Shown here piece by piece: positions 1 through 7,861 of a stretch of 64,000 nucleotides of DNA (position 1 is its first letter; each line of letters begins with the position of its first letter). Under the pieces are notes generated by a model. That model saw only the letters and a list, made by a program, of their open reading frames with translations. It ran no database searches and was not told where the DNA came from. Made by a program: the position numbers and the translations under genes. The stretch comes from Microlunatus phosphovorus NM-1 (GTDB lineage: Bacteria > Actinomycetota > Actinomycetes > Propionibacteriales > Propionibacteriaceae), in NCBI RefSeq assembly GCF_000270245.1, contig NC_015635.1, positions 186,001 through 250,000 of the forward strand, in the 5' to 3' direction.

Positions 1-1
1 C

Positions 2-1558
2 GCCACGCTCGGCATCGGCGGCGCGCTCGGTCTGCCACTCGGTGGGCTGCTGTTCTCCCATTTCGGCTGGTCGGCAGTGTTCTGGCTGTCGGTGGTGGTC
101 GGCATCGCGATCCTGGTGGCGGTGATCCGCATCGTGCCGGAGTCCGGGGTACGCACCCGTGGCCGCTTCGACCTGGTCGGTGCGCTGCTGCTGTCGGCGG
201 CGCTGACCTGTCTGCTGTTGGTGATCTCCAAGGGGGCGCAGTGGCACGGTGAGGTCGTCATCGCGCTGCTGGTCGCCGCGGTGGCGATCTTGGCGGTGTG
301 GTTCCCCTACTCACTGCGGGCCAGTCAGCCGCTGGTGGACCTGCGCACCTCGGCCCGGCGACCGGTGCTGTTGACCAACCTGGCCTCGGTGCTGGTCGGG
401 TTCGCGCTGATGGCCAACATCCTGCTCACCGCCCAGCAGCTGCAGTTGCCGCCGGTGGCCGGCGGCTACGGTCTGGACGCTCTCAGTGCCGGGCTCGCGA
501 TGGTGCCCGGCGGCTTGGCAATGGTGGTGTTCTCGCCGGTGTCCGGCCGGATGATCAACCGCTGGGGCGGCCGGATCACCCTGCTCACCGGGTGCGCGAT
601 CATGGGCGCTGCCTATCTCGGGTGGGCTTTCTTCGGTCATTCGATGCTTGCGGTGGTGACCGGCTCCACGATCGTCATGGTCGGCTGCGCGATCGCGTAC
701 GCGGCGATGCCGAGTCTGATCATGGCGAACGTGCCGATCACCGAGACGGCCTCCGCGAACGGATTGAACTCACTGCTCCGGGCCCTGGGCACGTCCACCG
801 CCAGTGCGGTGATCGCCGCGCTCCTGGCCGGGGTGACGCACGAGGTCGACGGCGTTCAGGTGACCAGCCCACTCGCGTACACGATCACCTGCTGGATCGG
901 TCTTGCGGTCTGCCTGGCGGCCGGTGTTCTGGTGTGGCTGGTGCCGCGAGATGCAGCCGCTCCGCTCGAGGCCGATGTCGAAGCCGCCCCGGCACCCAGG
1001 AAGGCCGCTGTAGCGCAGGCGGGGGAGAGTTCGGAGATCGTGGTCCGCGGCCGGGTGCTGCGACCCGACGACAAGCCTCATCCACAGGCGGTGGTGACCG
1101 CGGTCCGGTTGACCGGCGAGCCCTTGGACTGGGCCCGAGCCGACAATGCCGGGGCATTCTCCCTCGCTCTCCCCGGACGCGGCCGCTATCTGCTGATCGC
1201 CAATGCCGACGCCTGGACGCCGAAGTCGCAGGTAGCCGACTTCCAGGACCCGGACACGCCGATGATCGTGCATCTCGGCGGGCCGCTGCTGCTGACCGGG
1301 ACGGTGACCCAGGCCGGCGCACCGGTCCAGGGCGCGTTGCTGACTTTGAGCGCGACGACCGGCGAGGTACGTGCGACGACGGCCAGTGGTGCGGACGGCA
1401 GCTATCTGCTGCGCCTGCCCCCACCCGGTCACCAGATCCTGACGGTGCTCGGTCCCGACCTGCGTGCCACGCGTGCGGTGAAGATCTTCACCACCACCCA
1501 GTCCGCGATCTGCGACATCGAGCTGGAGCCGTCCGGTTCGACCGCCGACGAATCCTGA
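2..1558 (+). CDS. DHA2-type MFS multidrug exporter, 5' partial, with C-terminal CarboxypepD_reg-like domains
   Basis: The frame is open from the left edge of the window, so the N-terminal half lies outside. The visible part has about seven to eight hydrophobic segments up to about codon 315 from base 2. It is typical of the C-terminal half of a 14-helix drug:H+ antiporter (DHA2/EmrB type), with a repeated MVPGGLAM-type loop and a late helix before LVWLVPRD. A charged linker follows, then roughly 165 soluble residues resembling two carboxypeptidase-regulatory-like beta-sandwich repeats (VVRGRVLRPDDKPHPQAVV and LTGTVTQAGAPVQGALLTL). Such domains are usually extracellular, and a soluble tail on an MFS exporter is uncommon. 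The substrate cannot be told. Family call confident; tail function unknown. Confidence 0.85.
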   Translation, partial: ATLGIGGALGLPLGGLLFSHFGWSAVFWLSVVVGIAILVAVIRIVPESGVRTRGRFDLVGALLLSAALTCLLLVISKGAQWHGEVVIALLVAAVAILAVWFPYSLRASQPLVDLRTSARRPVLLTNLASVLVGFALMANILLTAQQLQLPPVAGGYGLDALSAGLAMVPGGLAMVVFSPVSGRMINRWGGRITLLTGCAIMGAAYLGWAFFGHSMLAVVTGSTIVMVGCAIAYAAMPSLIMANVPITETASANGLNSLLRALGTSTASAVIAALLAGVTHEVDGVQVTSPLAYTITCWIGLAVCLAAGVLVWLVPRDAAAPLEADVEAAPAPRKAAVAQAGESSEIVVRGRVLRPDDKPHPQAVVTAVRLTGEPLDWARADNAGAFSLALPGRGRYLLIANADAWTPKSQVADFQDPDTPMIVHLGGPLLLTGTVTQAGAPVQGALLTLSATTGEVRATTASGADGSYLLRLPPPGHQILTVLGPDLRATRAVKIFTTTQSAICDIELEPSGSTADES

Positions 1559-1638
1559 TTCGCGGTTTGGCGAGCCCGTGCCCCGCGGTTGGGGGCTGTA
1601 TCTGGGTTTGCGCGGGTGTGGTTGCGCGCGTTGTGCTG

Positions 1639-2132
1639 GTCATCTCTGGCCCGGTGGTGCGAAACGTACTCGGATCACGCCTGACCGGTGGTCGTCTGTG
1701 GCCCGCCGGCGCGAGACGTACGCAGATCACGCCTGACCCGCGGTCGTCTGTGGCTCGGAGGCGCCAAAGCTGCGGGCGTGCGTTCGGCTTTCGGTTGTCT
1801 GTGGCCCGGTGGTGCGAAACGTTCGCGGATCACGCCTGGCCGGTGGTCGTCTGTGGCCCGGTGACGCGAAAGGTACGGGCGTGCGTTCGGCTTTCGGTTG
1901 TCTGTGGCCCGCGGGCGCGAGACGTACGCAGGTTACGCCTGACCCGCGGTCGTCTGTGGCCCGCGGGCGCGAGACGTACGCAGGTTACGCCTGACCTGCG
2001 GTCGTCTGTGGCCCGCCGGCGCCAAAGGTACGGGCGTGCGCTGGGCTTTCGGTTGTCTGTGGCCCGCGGGCGCGAAACGTTCGCGGATCACGCCTGACCC
2101 GGGGTCGCCTGTGGCCCGGCGGCGCCAAACAG
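1639..2132. repeat. Ten-unit 51/52-bp degenerate tandem repeat array
   Basis: Ten units start at 1639, 1691, 1743, 1794, 1846, 1897, 1949, 2001, 2052 and 2104 (last one partial). Every unit opens with a core close to GTCGTCTGTGGCCCG followed by GGCGC. Two tail types occur: type A (52 bp; units 1, 2, 4, 6, 7, 9) carries an ACGTACG...CACGCCTGACC-like tail, and type B (51 bp; units 3, 5, 8) carries CGGGCGTGCG...GGCTTTCG. The array fills the space between the exporter stop and the converging DeoR gene. Reading frames across it are low-complexity products of the repeat and are not called as genes. Confidence 0.9.
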
Positions 2133-2184
2133 ACCGCTACGAGCGTGGCACAGCGGGTCTCTCGTGCAGTGGCGGACCCAGTGG

Positions 2185-2994
2185 TCAGTCTTGGTTCCTG
2201 GCCGTCGACTGCTGGACGTTGATGATCTCGACGCCAAGACTGGCGCACCGGTCCGCCAATTCCGGCGGCACCGGACCGTTGGTGATGATCGCGGACAGCA
2301 CGTCGAGGTTGGCCAGCTTGACCGGCGCCGTATGGGTCAGCTTCGAGCCGTCGGCCAGCAGCACCACGCGGGAGGCTCGTTCGATGAAGGCCGATTTGAT
2401 CGGGTACTCCCGATCTCCGCGCAGATACACCCCTCGGGCGTCCACGCTGTTGGCGCCGAGGAAGAACACGTCGACCGAAAGCTCGAGCGCCGCCGCCGTC
2501 GTTCGCGGGCCGATCAGGACCTGGCCCTCGGACAACAGCTCCCCGCCCAGGCCGAGGACGACGGCTTGTTGATGCCCGAGCATCTGCTGCAGGACTGGGA
2601 TGGAATGGGTGATCACGGTTCCGCGGAAGTCCCGGGGCAGCGCCGATGCGACGCCGTAGCAGGTGGTGCCGGAGTCGACCACGATCGTGGTGATCGAAGT
2701 GAGCAGCCTGACCGCAGCCTCGGCGATCAGCTGTTTGGCGCTCGCCTCCTGGTCGGCACGGCCGGCGAAGGTGGCCGTCCGGAGCGTGCCGTGGGGAAGA
2801 CTGACACCGCCGTGCACCAGTCGCAGCTCACCGTCTCCGGCGAGCCGACGGACGTCACGTCTGATGGTCATGTCCGATACTGCGAGGGATTCGCTCAGCG
2901 CTGTGATCGAGGCGAAGCCGAAACGCTGGACCTCCGCCAGGATCGCCTCAGCCCGCTCTTCGCCGCTCAGCCGCACGCCATGTGTGTGAGTCAC
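2185..2994 (-). CDS. DeoR family transcriptional regulator (likely represses the divergent glpD)
   Basis: 269 residues, the usual DeoR length. Residues 10-65 form the DeoR winged helix-turn-helix, with SITALSESLAVSDMTIRRDV as recognition region. Residues 80-250 form the DeoRC sugar-phosphate-sensing domain, with the VDSGTTCYG and FLGANSVDARG motifs typical of the family. It is divergent from glpD, with about 170 bp between start codons, and a 20-bp palindrome in that gap overlaps a plausible promoter. GlpR-like repressors of this family respond to glycerol-3-phosphate; the ligand here is inferred only from the neighbour. Confidence 0.9.
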   Translation of the reverse strand: MTHTHGVRLSGEERAEAILAEVQRFGFASITALSESLAVSDMTIRRDVRRLAGDGELRLVHGGVSLPHGTLRTATFAGRADQEASAKQLIAEAAVRLLTSITTIVVDSGTTCYGVASALPRDFRGTVITHSIPVLQQMLGHQQAVVLGLGGELLSEGQVLIGPRTTAAALELSVDVFFLGANSVDARGVYLRGDREYPIKSAFIERASRVVLLADGSKLTHTAPVKLANLDVLSAIITNGPVPPELADRCASLGVEIINVQQSTARNQD

Positions 2995-3045
2995 CCACCC
3001 CTCCTCGTCTTCTCATCGTATCCAACGGTAGAAAGGTCGATGACG

Positions 3046-3065
3046 CATGTTGACTTTCCAACATG
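3046..3065. promoter_or_regulatory. Palindromic operator over the glpD promoter
   Basis: CATGTTG (3046-3052) and CAACATG (3059-3065) are a perfect 7-bp inverted repeat with a 6-bp spacer. A candidate -35 box TTGACT (3050-3055) lies inside it, and a -10-like TAGATT sits at 3072-3077. Placement between the divergent DeoR gene and glpD suggests it is the DeoR operator. This is inference. Confidence 0.6.
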
Positions 3066-3163
3066 GGAGGCTAGATTCCGGGCGACGACTCCGTCCTATC
3101 GGCTCGCGTAGCTTGCGGGTGCGTCGCTCAGAATCGCTCCTGCACTCCCGAGAGGCTCCGCCC

Positions 3164-4909
3164 ATGACCGCCATCACCGCCGGCACTCGGCAGCACGCAC
3201 TGACCTCGATGAGTGATGGGCGAGGCCTCGATATCCTGGTTGTCGGGGGCGGGGTCACCGGGGCCGGGATCGCGTTGGATGCGGCGACCCGTGGCCTGCG
3301 GGTGGGGGTCGTGGACGCCCAGGACTGGGGTGCGGGCACCTCGAGTCGTTCGAGCAAGCTGGTCCACGGCGGCCTGCGCTATCTGCAGATGCTGGATTTC
3401 AAGCTGGTCACCGAGGCGTTGGGGGAGCGGGGGAGGCTGATCGATCGGCTGGCGCCACACCTGGTCCGCGCGGTCCCGTTCCTCTATCCGCTGGACCATT
3501 GGTACGAGCGGCCGTACGTCGGTGCCGGCATCGCCCTCTACGACGCACTCGCCACGATCGGCACCCGTAACCGGGCGGTCCCCAGGCACCGGCACGTGTC
3601 GGCGAAGAAGCTGCACAAGATCTTCCCCGACATTAAGGAAGGGGTATGTCGGGGCGCGATCCGCTATTACGACGGCCAGGTCGACGACGCGCGGTTGGTG
3701 ATCGACCTGATCCGGACCGCAACCTCCTTCGGGGCGTTGGCTGCCAGCCGGACTGAAGTGGCGGAGTTCTGTCGCGACGACACCGGCCGGGTGGTCGGAG
3801 CCCGGGTCACCGATCTGGAGAGCGGCACCGAGCATCGGATTTCCGCCCAGGTCGTGATCAGCGCGACCGGTGTCTGGACCGAGGAGACCCAGGACCGGGC
3901 CGGCACTCACCAGGGGCTGCGAGTGTTGGCTTCCAAGGGGATCCACATCGTGGTGCCGGGGGCTCGGATCAATGGTGAGTCCGGCATCATCCTGCAGACC
4001 GAGAAGTCGGTGCTGTTCATCATTCCGTGGTCGCGGTATTGGGTGATCGGCACGACCGACACCGGCTATCACGGCGACCTGACCCACCCGGTCGCCACGG
4101 CCGCCGACATCGACTATGTGCTCGAGCATGCCAATGCGATCCTGGCTCGGCCGCTGGGCAGAGAGGACGTGATCGGCACCTGGGCCGGGCTCCGGCCGCT
4201 GCTGCAACCTGAGACGAAGGGCGACGGCGCCGCCTCCACCAAGGTGTCCAGGGAGCACACCGTGACCGAGGTGCTGCCGGGGCTGGTCTCGATCGCGGGG
4301 GGCAAGCTCACCACTTATCGGGTGATGGCCGAGGATGCCGTGGATTTCGCACTCGGTCCCGAACGGGCCAAGCAGTTGCCGTCGGGCACCGACGAGACTC
4401 CGCTGGTCGGTGCCGCCGGCTATCACGTCTATGCCCGGCAGGCTCCGCTGATCCGGCAGTCGTATGGCTGGTCGGAGGCGACGGTGGCGCACCTGCTGCA
4501 CCGCTACGGCTCGGCCTTGCCCGAGCTGCTCGCCCAGGTCGATGCCCGGCCCGATCTCGGCCAGCCGGTCACGGGTGCGGAGGCGTACCTGCGGATCGAG
4601 ATCGTCTACGGCGTCACCCACGAAGGCGCCCTCCATCTGGAGGACATCATGACGCTGCGGACCCGGCTCACGTACGAGGTCGCCGACCAGGGACTGTCCG
4701 CGCTGGAGGAGATCGCTGACCTGGTCGCGGGTGAGCTCGGCTGGGACGACCAGCGTCGGGCAATCGAGATCGCGGCCTATCGTGCCCGGTGCGCGGCCGA
4801 GGCGGCGGCTGCGGCTGCGCCGACGGATGAGGCCGCCGAACTGGTCCGGGGCCGTGCCGGGGATGTACTCGCTGATCTGCCGGATGCCGTGGTCAGCACC
4901 CTGAGCTGA
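3164..4909 (+). CDS. glpD: Glycerol-3-phosphate dehydrogenase, FAD-dependent
   Basis: 581 residues from ATG 3164. This start follows GAGAGG and begins MTAITAG; the frame extends upstream to 3047, but that would place the promoter palindrome in coding sequence. It oxidises sn-glycerol-3-phosphate to dihydroxyacetone phosphate at the membrane and passes electrons to quinone. The FAD-binding Rossmann motif ILVVGGGVTGAGIALDAA lies near residue 22, followed by the GlpD signature SSRSSKLVHGGLRYL. The C-terminal DAO_C helical domain starts around residue 440. Length matches actinobacterial GlpD. No glycerol kinase or facilitator gene is adjacent. Confidence 0.95.
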   Translation: MTAITAGTRQHALTSMSDGRGLDILVVGGGVTGAGIALDAATRGLRVGVVDAQDWGAGTSSRSSKLVHGGLRYLQMLDFKLVTEALGERGRLIDRLAPHLVRAVPFLYPLDHWYERPYVGAGIALYDALATIGTRNRAVPRHRHVSAKKLHKIFPDIKEGVCRGAIRYYDGQVDDARLVIDLIRTATSFGALAASRTEVAEFCRDDTGRVVGARVTDLESGTEHRISAQVVISATGVWTEETQDRAGTHQGLRVLASKGIHIVVPGARINGESGIILQTEKSVLFIIPWSRYWVIGTTDTGYHGDLTHPVATAADIDYVLEHANAILARPLGREDVIGTWAGLRPLLQPETKGDGAASTKVSREHTVTEVLPGLVSIAGGKLTTYRVMAEDAVDFALGPERAKQLPSGTDETPLVGAAGYHVYARQAPLIRQSYGWSEATVAHLLHRYGSALPELLAQVDARPDLGQPVTGAEAYLRIEIVYGVTHEGALHLEDIMTLRTRLTYEVADQGLSALEEIADLVAGELGWDDQRRAIEIAAYRARCAAEAAAAAAPTDEAAELVRGRAGDVLADLPDAVVSTLS

Positions 4910-5018
4910 CCCGAACTTCGGCCCCCGCGGGAACCGGCGTCTGCCAACCGGGCCCGGTATCTGTCTACGTTCCTGCGCGCTCCTTGGTTGTGAGTCAGGC
5001 TGTTCGGGGGGGGTGGCG

Positions 5019-6047
5019 ATGAATCTCGACCGGTTCACTGCGGCGACCGTCAATCTCTACAACCTGCAGCTGCCCGGGAAGCGGATGAATCCCGGGCAGC
5101 AGCGGTGGACACAGGACGAGTACGACCGCAAGATCACCTGGCTGGCCGCGCAGTTGCGCAGCCTGGATGCCGACATCATCGGTCTGCAGGAGCTCTGGCA
5201 TCGGCAGGCGATGACCGATGCGCTCGACCGGGCCGGATTGACCGACGCGTACGACCTGCTGGCCACGCCGGCGAACGGGCAGCGGATCGTCTGCGCGGCG
5301 TTGGTCCGCACCGGCCTGCTGCGCGGCACTCCGCGCTGGGTGGACCGCTTCCCCGACGCGGTGCGGCTGGAGTCGAGCAGCCGGACCGATCCACAGGCCC
5401 CAGCGATCAGCGTCAGCATTCCCGGCTTCTCCCGGCCGGTGCTCCGGTTTCAGGTGGCGCTGCGCGACGATCCTCCGCTGACCGAGGTGTTCGTCGCTCA
5501 CCTGAAGTCGAAGCTGCCGACCCGGGTCGATGACGAGCGCTGGTACGAGGAGCAGCCTTCTTTGTTCCAGCCGCACCTGACCGCGATCGGCGCTGCCCTG
5601 GCCACCATTCGACGGACCGCCGAGGCGACCGGGCTGCGGGTCATGCTGACCGAGGTCATGAAGGCCAACAACACCCCGGTGCTGGTGTTCGGCGACCTCA
5701 ACGACGGGCAGCACAGCAACACCATCAACATCATCACCGATCAGCCGCACTACTTGGTCGGTGAGTCGCGAGGCGGCGCCGACAACGGCCTCTATGCGGC
5801 CCAGACCCTGCAGGAGTATCGCGACACCCGCGACGTCTACTACAGCCATGTCTACGACGATCTGCGGGAGTCGCTGGACCATGTCCTGGTCAGCGAGCAG
5901 TTCTATGACAACAGCCGGCGCCGGTTGTGGCTGTTCGACGGCCTGATCATCAACAACGACCACCTCAACGACGACGATCATCGTGCGACCGGGAGCAGCG
6001 ACCACGGTCAGGTGAAGGTCCGCTTCCGGTGGAAGCCGTACCGTTGA
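5019..6047 (+). CDS. Endonuclease/exonuclease/phosphatase (EEP) family protein
   Basis: 342 residues from ATG 5019, preceded by a run of eight Gs that can act as the ribosome site; GTG at 5013 is an alternative. EEP-fold metal and catalytic motifs are all present: LYNLQLP at the N-terminus, IGLQELW (metal Glu), GDLNDG (catalytic Asp/Asn), SLDHVLV, and the terminal SSDHGQV (catalytic His). EEP proteins cleave phosphodiesters in nucleic acids or lipids. No signal peptide or membrane helix is seen, so it is probably cytoplasmic. The substrate is not predictable. It follows glpD by about 110 bp and may be transcribed separately. Confidence 0.85.
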   Translation: MNLDRFTAATVNLYNLQLPGKRMNPGQQRWTQDEYDRKITWLAAQLRSLDADIIGLQELWHRQAMTDALDRAGLTDAYDLLATPANGQRIVCAALVRTGLLRGTPRWVDRFPDAVRLESSSRTDPQAPAISVSIPGFSRPVLRFQVALRDDPPLTEVFVAHLKSKLPTRVDDERWYEEQPSLFQPHLTAIGAALATIRRTAEATGLRVMLTEVMKANNTPVLVFGDLNDGQHSNTINIITDQPHYLVGESRGGADNGLYAAQTLQEYRDTRDVYYSHVYDDLRESLDHVLVSEQFYDNSRRRLWLFDGLIINNDHLNDDDHRATGSSDHGQVKVRFRWKPYR

Positions 6048-6094
6048 ATCCGCAAGTCGTGCCGTGCCTGCTCGTCCGTCCAGTGGCGGCGGCC

Positions 6095-7183
6095 TCATTC
6101 ACCGGGGCCTGGAGCCTCGTTCTCGGGGGTCGTACAGGTCTGGCTGGGGTGCCTGGGAGCGGTGGAGGTGCGCAGGACCAGGTGGGTCGGCAGGAGCACC
6201 GGGTGGTCGCTCGGCGAGCCGGTCTCAGCACCCAGGAGCTGTAGTAGCATCTGGGCCGCGATCCGACCCTGTCGGTGGACATCTTGGGCGATGGTGGTCA
6301 GGTCGACGAACTCGGCCAACTCGTGGTTGTCGATGCCGATTACCGATACGTCCTGTGGTGCCCGTAATCCGCTCCGACGTAGCGCCCACAGGGCGCCGAT
6401 GGCCAGTTCGTCGAACTCGGCGAGCACCGCAGTAGGCAGGGTCGGGCGGGACAAGAGCTCAGCCATCGCTTCGGTGCCTCCGTCGATGCCGTGCGGACCG
6501 TCGACGATGTGCTGCGGATCCAAGGCGAGCCCGACGGCGCCGAGCGCCTCTTCGTATCCCAGTCGGCGACCCATCGAGGTGGTGAAGTCGAACCGGGTAT
6601 CGTCGGGACGCCCGGCGATGAGACCGATCCGGGTGTGCCCGAGATTCAGTAGATGGTTGGCTGCGGCCCGGCCGGTGCGTACCTCGTCGATGCCGACCGA
6701 CGGTGACCCGGGGATGCTCGATCCGATGCTGACCAGCGGGAGATCGAGGGCGCGTAGGGACAGCGTATGCTCATCGGTCAACGGCATGGACAAGGACATG
6801 GCGCCGACAACGCGGCCAGCCAGTGGCATCTCGCGGAAGAAGCGATCCCGGACATCCGGGTCGCCGAGGTGGTAAAGCAGCACATCGTATCCGTGGCCAC
6901 GCAGATAGTCGACAGCCGCGGCCGCCGCCGTGGCGAAGAACCACCGGGTGATGAACGGCACGATCACCGCGACCGTGCGCTGGCGACCGCCGCCACTTTC
7001 GGCGGTGTCGACGGCGCTGACATAGTCGAGTTCGCGAGCGGCGACGAGTACCCGTCGCCGAGTGTCAGGGGATACCTTGGCCCCGCCCCGCAGCGACCGC
7101 GAGGCGGTCGCCGCCGAGACCCCCGCCCGGGCCGCGACATCGGCGAGGCTTACGCGTTGATGAAAACCCTTTGCAACGTTCAT
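6095..7183 (-). CDS. LacI family transcriptional regulator (left flank of sucrose module)
   Basis: 362 residues from ATG 7183 (MNVAKGFHQRVSLADVAA). The open frame continues upstream to 7291, but the LacI HTH, VSLADVAARAGVSAATASRS, starts ten residues after this ATG, and a GGAGGAG lies upstream. The hinge helix is at about residues 45-60, followed by a periplasmic-binding-like sensor domain to the end. It is clearly paralogous to the LacI gene at 11768-12859, sharing for example VIVPFITRWFF, AHGYDVLLYHLG and EFDELAIGA. It is divergent from the SRPBCC-MFS operon. The effector is probably sucrose or a derived sugar, by context. Confidence 0.92.
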   Translation of the reverse strand: MNVAKGFHQRVSLADVAARAGVSAATASRSLRGGAKVSPDTRRRVLVAARELDYVSAVDTAESGGGRQRTVAVIVPFITRWFFATAAAAAVDYLRGHGYDVLLYHLGDPDVRDRFFREMPLAGRVVGAMSLSMPLTDEHTLSLRALDLPLVSIGSSIPGSPSVGIDEVRTGRAAANHLLNLGHTRIGLIAGRPDDTRFDFTTSMGRRLGYEEALGAVGLALDPQHIVDGPHGIDGGTEAMAELLSRPTLPTAVLAEFDELAIGALWALRRSGLRAPQDVSVIGIDNHELAEFVDLTTIAQDVHRQGRIAAQMLLQLLGAETGSPSDHPVLLPTHLVLRTSTAPRHPSQTCTTPENEAPGPGE

Positions 7184-7298
7184 CCCGAACTGGAGTCTCC
7201 TCCATCTACGCGGGCAGGACAAGCGGCCATGACAGATAGTGATCAGAGATTCTCGGTCGGGTGATTGCCAAGTCGGGCAGATCGGTGGCACACTCCGA

Positions 7299-7313
7299 GT
7301 GCAAATGTTGCAC
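7299..7313. promoter_or_regulatory. Candidate LacI operator
   Basis: GTGCAA-ATG-TTGCAC is a perfect 15-bp inverted repeat in the 204-bp gap between the divergent LacI gene and the sucrose-transport operon. The TTGCA half-site resembles other LacI-family sites. Assignment to the adjacent regulator is inference. Confidence 0.5.
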
Positions 7314-7387
7314 GTTCCTGCAAGGCGCGGTCACCGATGGCCGGGCGTGCGGACGTGATCGAGTTTCGACCCCAGTGAGGTGGATGC

Positions 7388-7861
7388 GTGACTGCGAACG
7401 TGATCGTGACGGTGGAGCGAGAGTTCGACACACCCCGGGCGCGAGTGTTCCGGGCGTGGACGGAACCGAAGGAGTTGGCCCAGTGGCGTGGGTCGCCGGG
7501 ATGGCACGTCGAGTTGGAGACCGTCTCGGGAGTTCAGGAGCAGGGCGGTCGACACCATCACGTGAAGATCCGTGACGCGGACGGCTTGCGAGTGACCACG
7601 GACGGCGTCTACAGCGAGTTCTTCGAGCCGGACGTCTTCGTCTCCCGCGAGCGAATCACAGGCGACCCCGGGATCGACCCGAGCAACGTGCTTGAGCTGC
7701 GTGTCGAGTTCACCAAGATGGGCCGAGACGGGACCCTTCTCCGGATCATCCAAGGACCCTACGAACCGGACGTCGCGGGATGGCACGGGGAGGCATGGGA
7801 GAAGGAGTTGACCAGGCTCGCGGACTATCTGGTCAGGACCCGTGGGGAGGCGACGCGATGA
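7388..7861 (+). CDS. SRPBCC (AHSA1-type) domain protein
   Basis: 157 residues from GTG 7388. The opening VTVEREFDTPRARVFRAWTE and the LAQWRGSPGW motif, with a C-terminal helix ending KELTRLADYL, match the START-like AHSA1 fold, which makes a hydrophobic ligand pocket. No catalytic residues can be named. It is the first gene of the sucrose operon and overlaps the transporter start by ATGA at 7858. AHSA1-type proteins are seldom annotated with a defined role; a link to sucrose use comes only from cotranscription. Confidence 0.85.
   Translation: MTANVIVTVEREFDTPRARVFRAWTEPKELAQWRGSPGWHVELETVSGVQEQGGRHHHVKIRDADGLRVTTDGVYSEFFEPDVFVSRERITGDPGIDPSNVLELRVEFTKMGRDGTLLRIIQGPYEPDVAGWHGEAWEKELTRLADYLVRTRGEATR

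Noticed and set aside
298-2097. 599-codon plus-strand frame across the exporter and the tandem array
   Set aside because: It is an out-of-frame shadow of the exporter continued by the repeat; it has no family motifs and an Arg/Gly-rich composition.
1639-2132. CRISPR array
   Set aside because: Units are contiguous 51/52-mers with related tails rather than identical repeats with unique spacers, and no cas genes are near.
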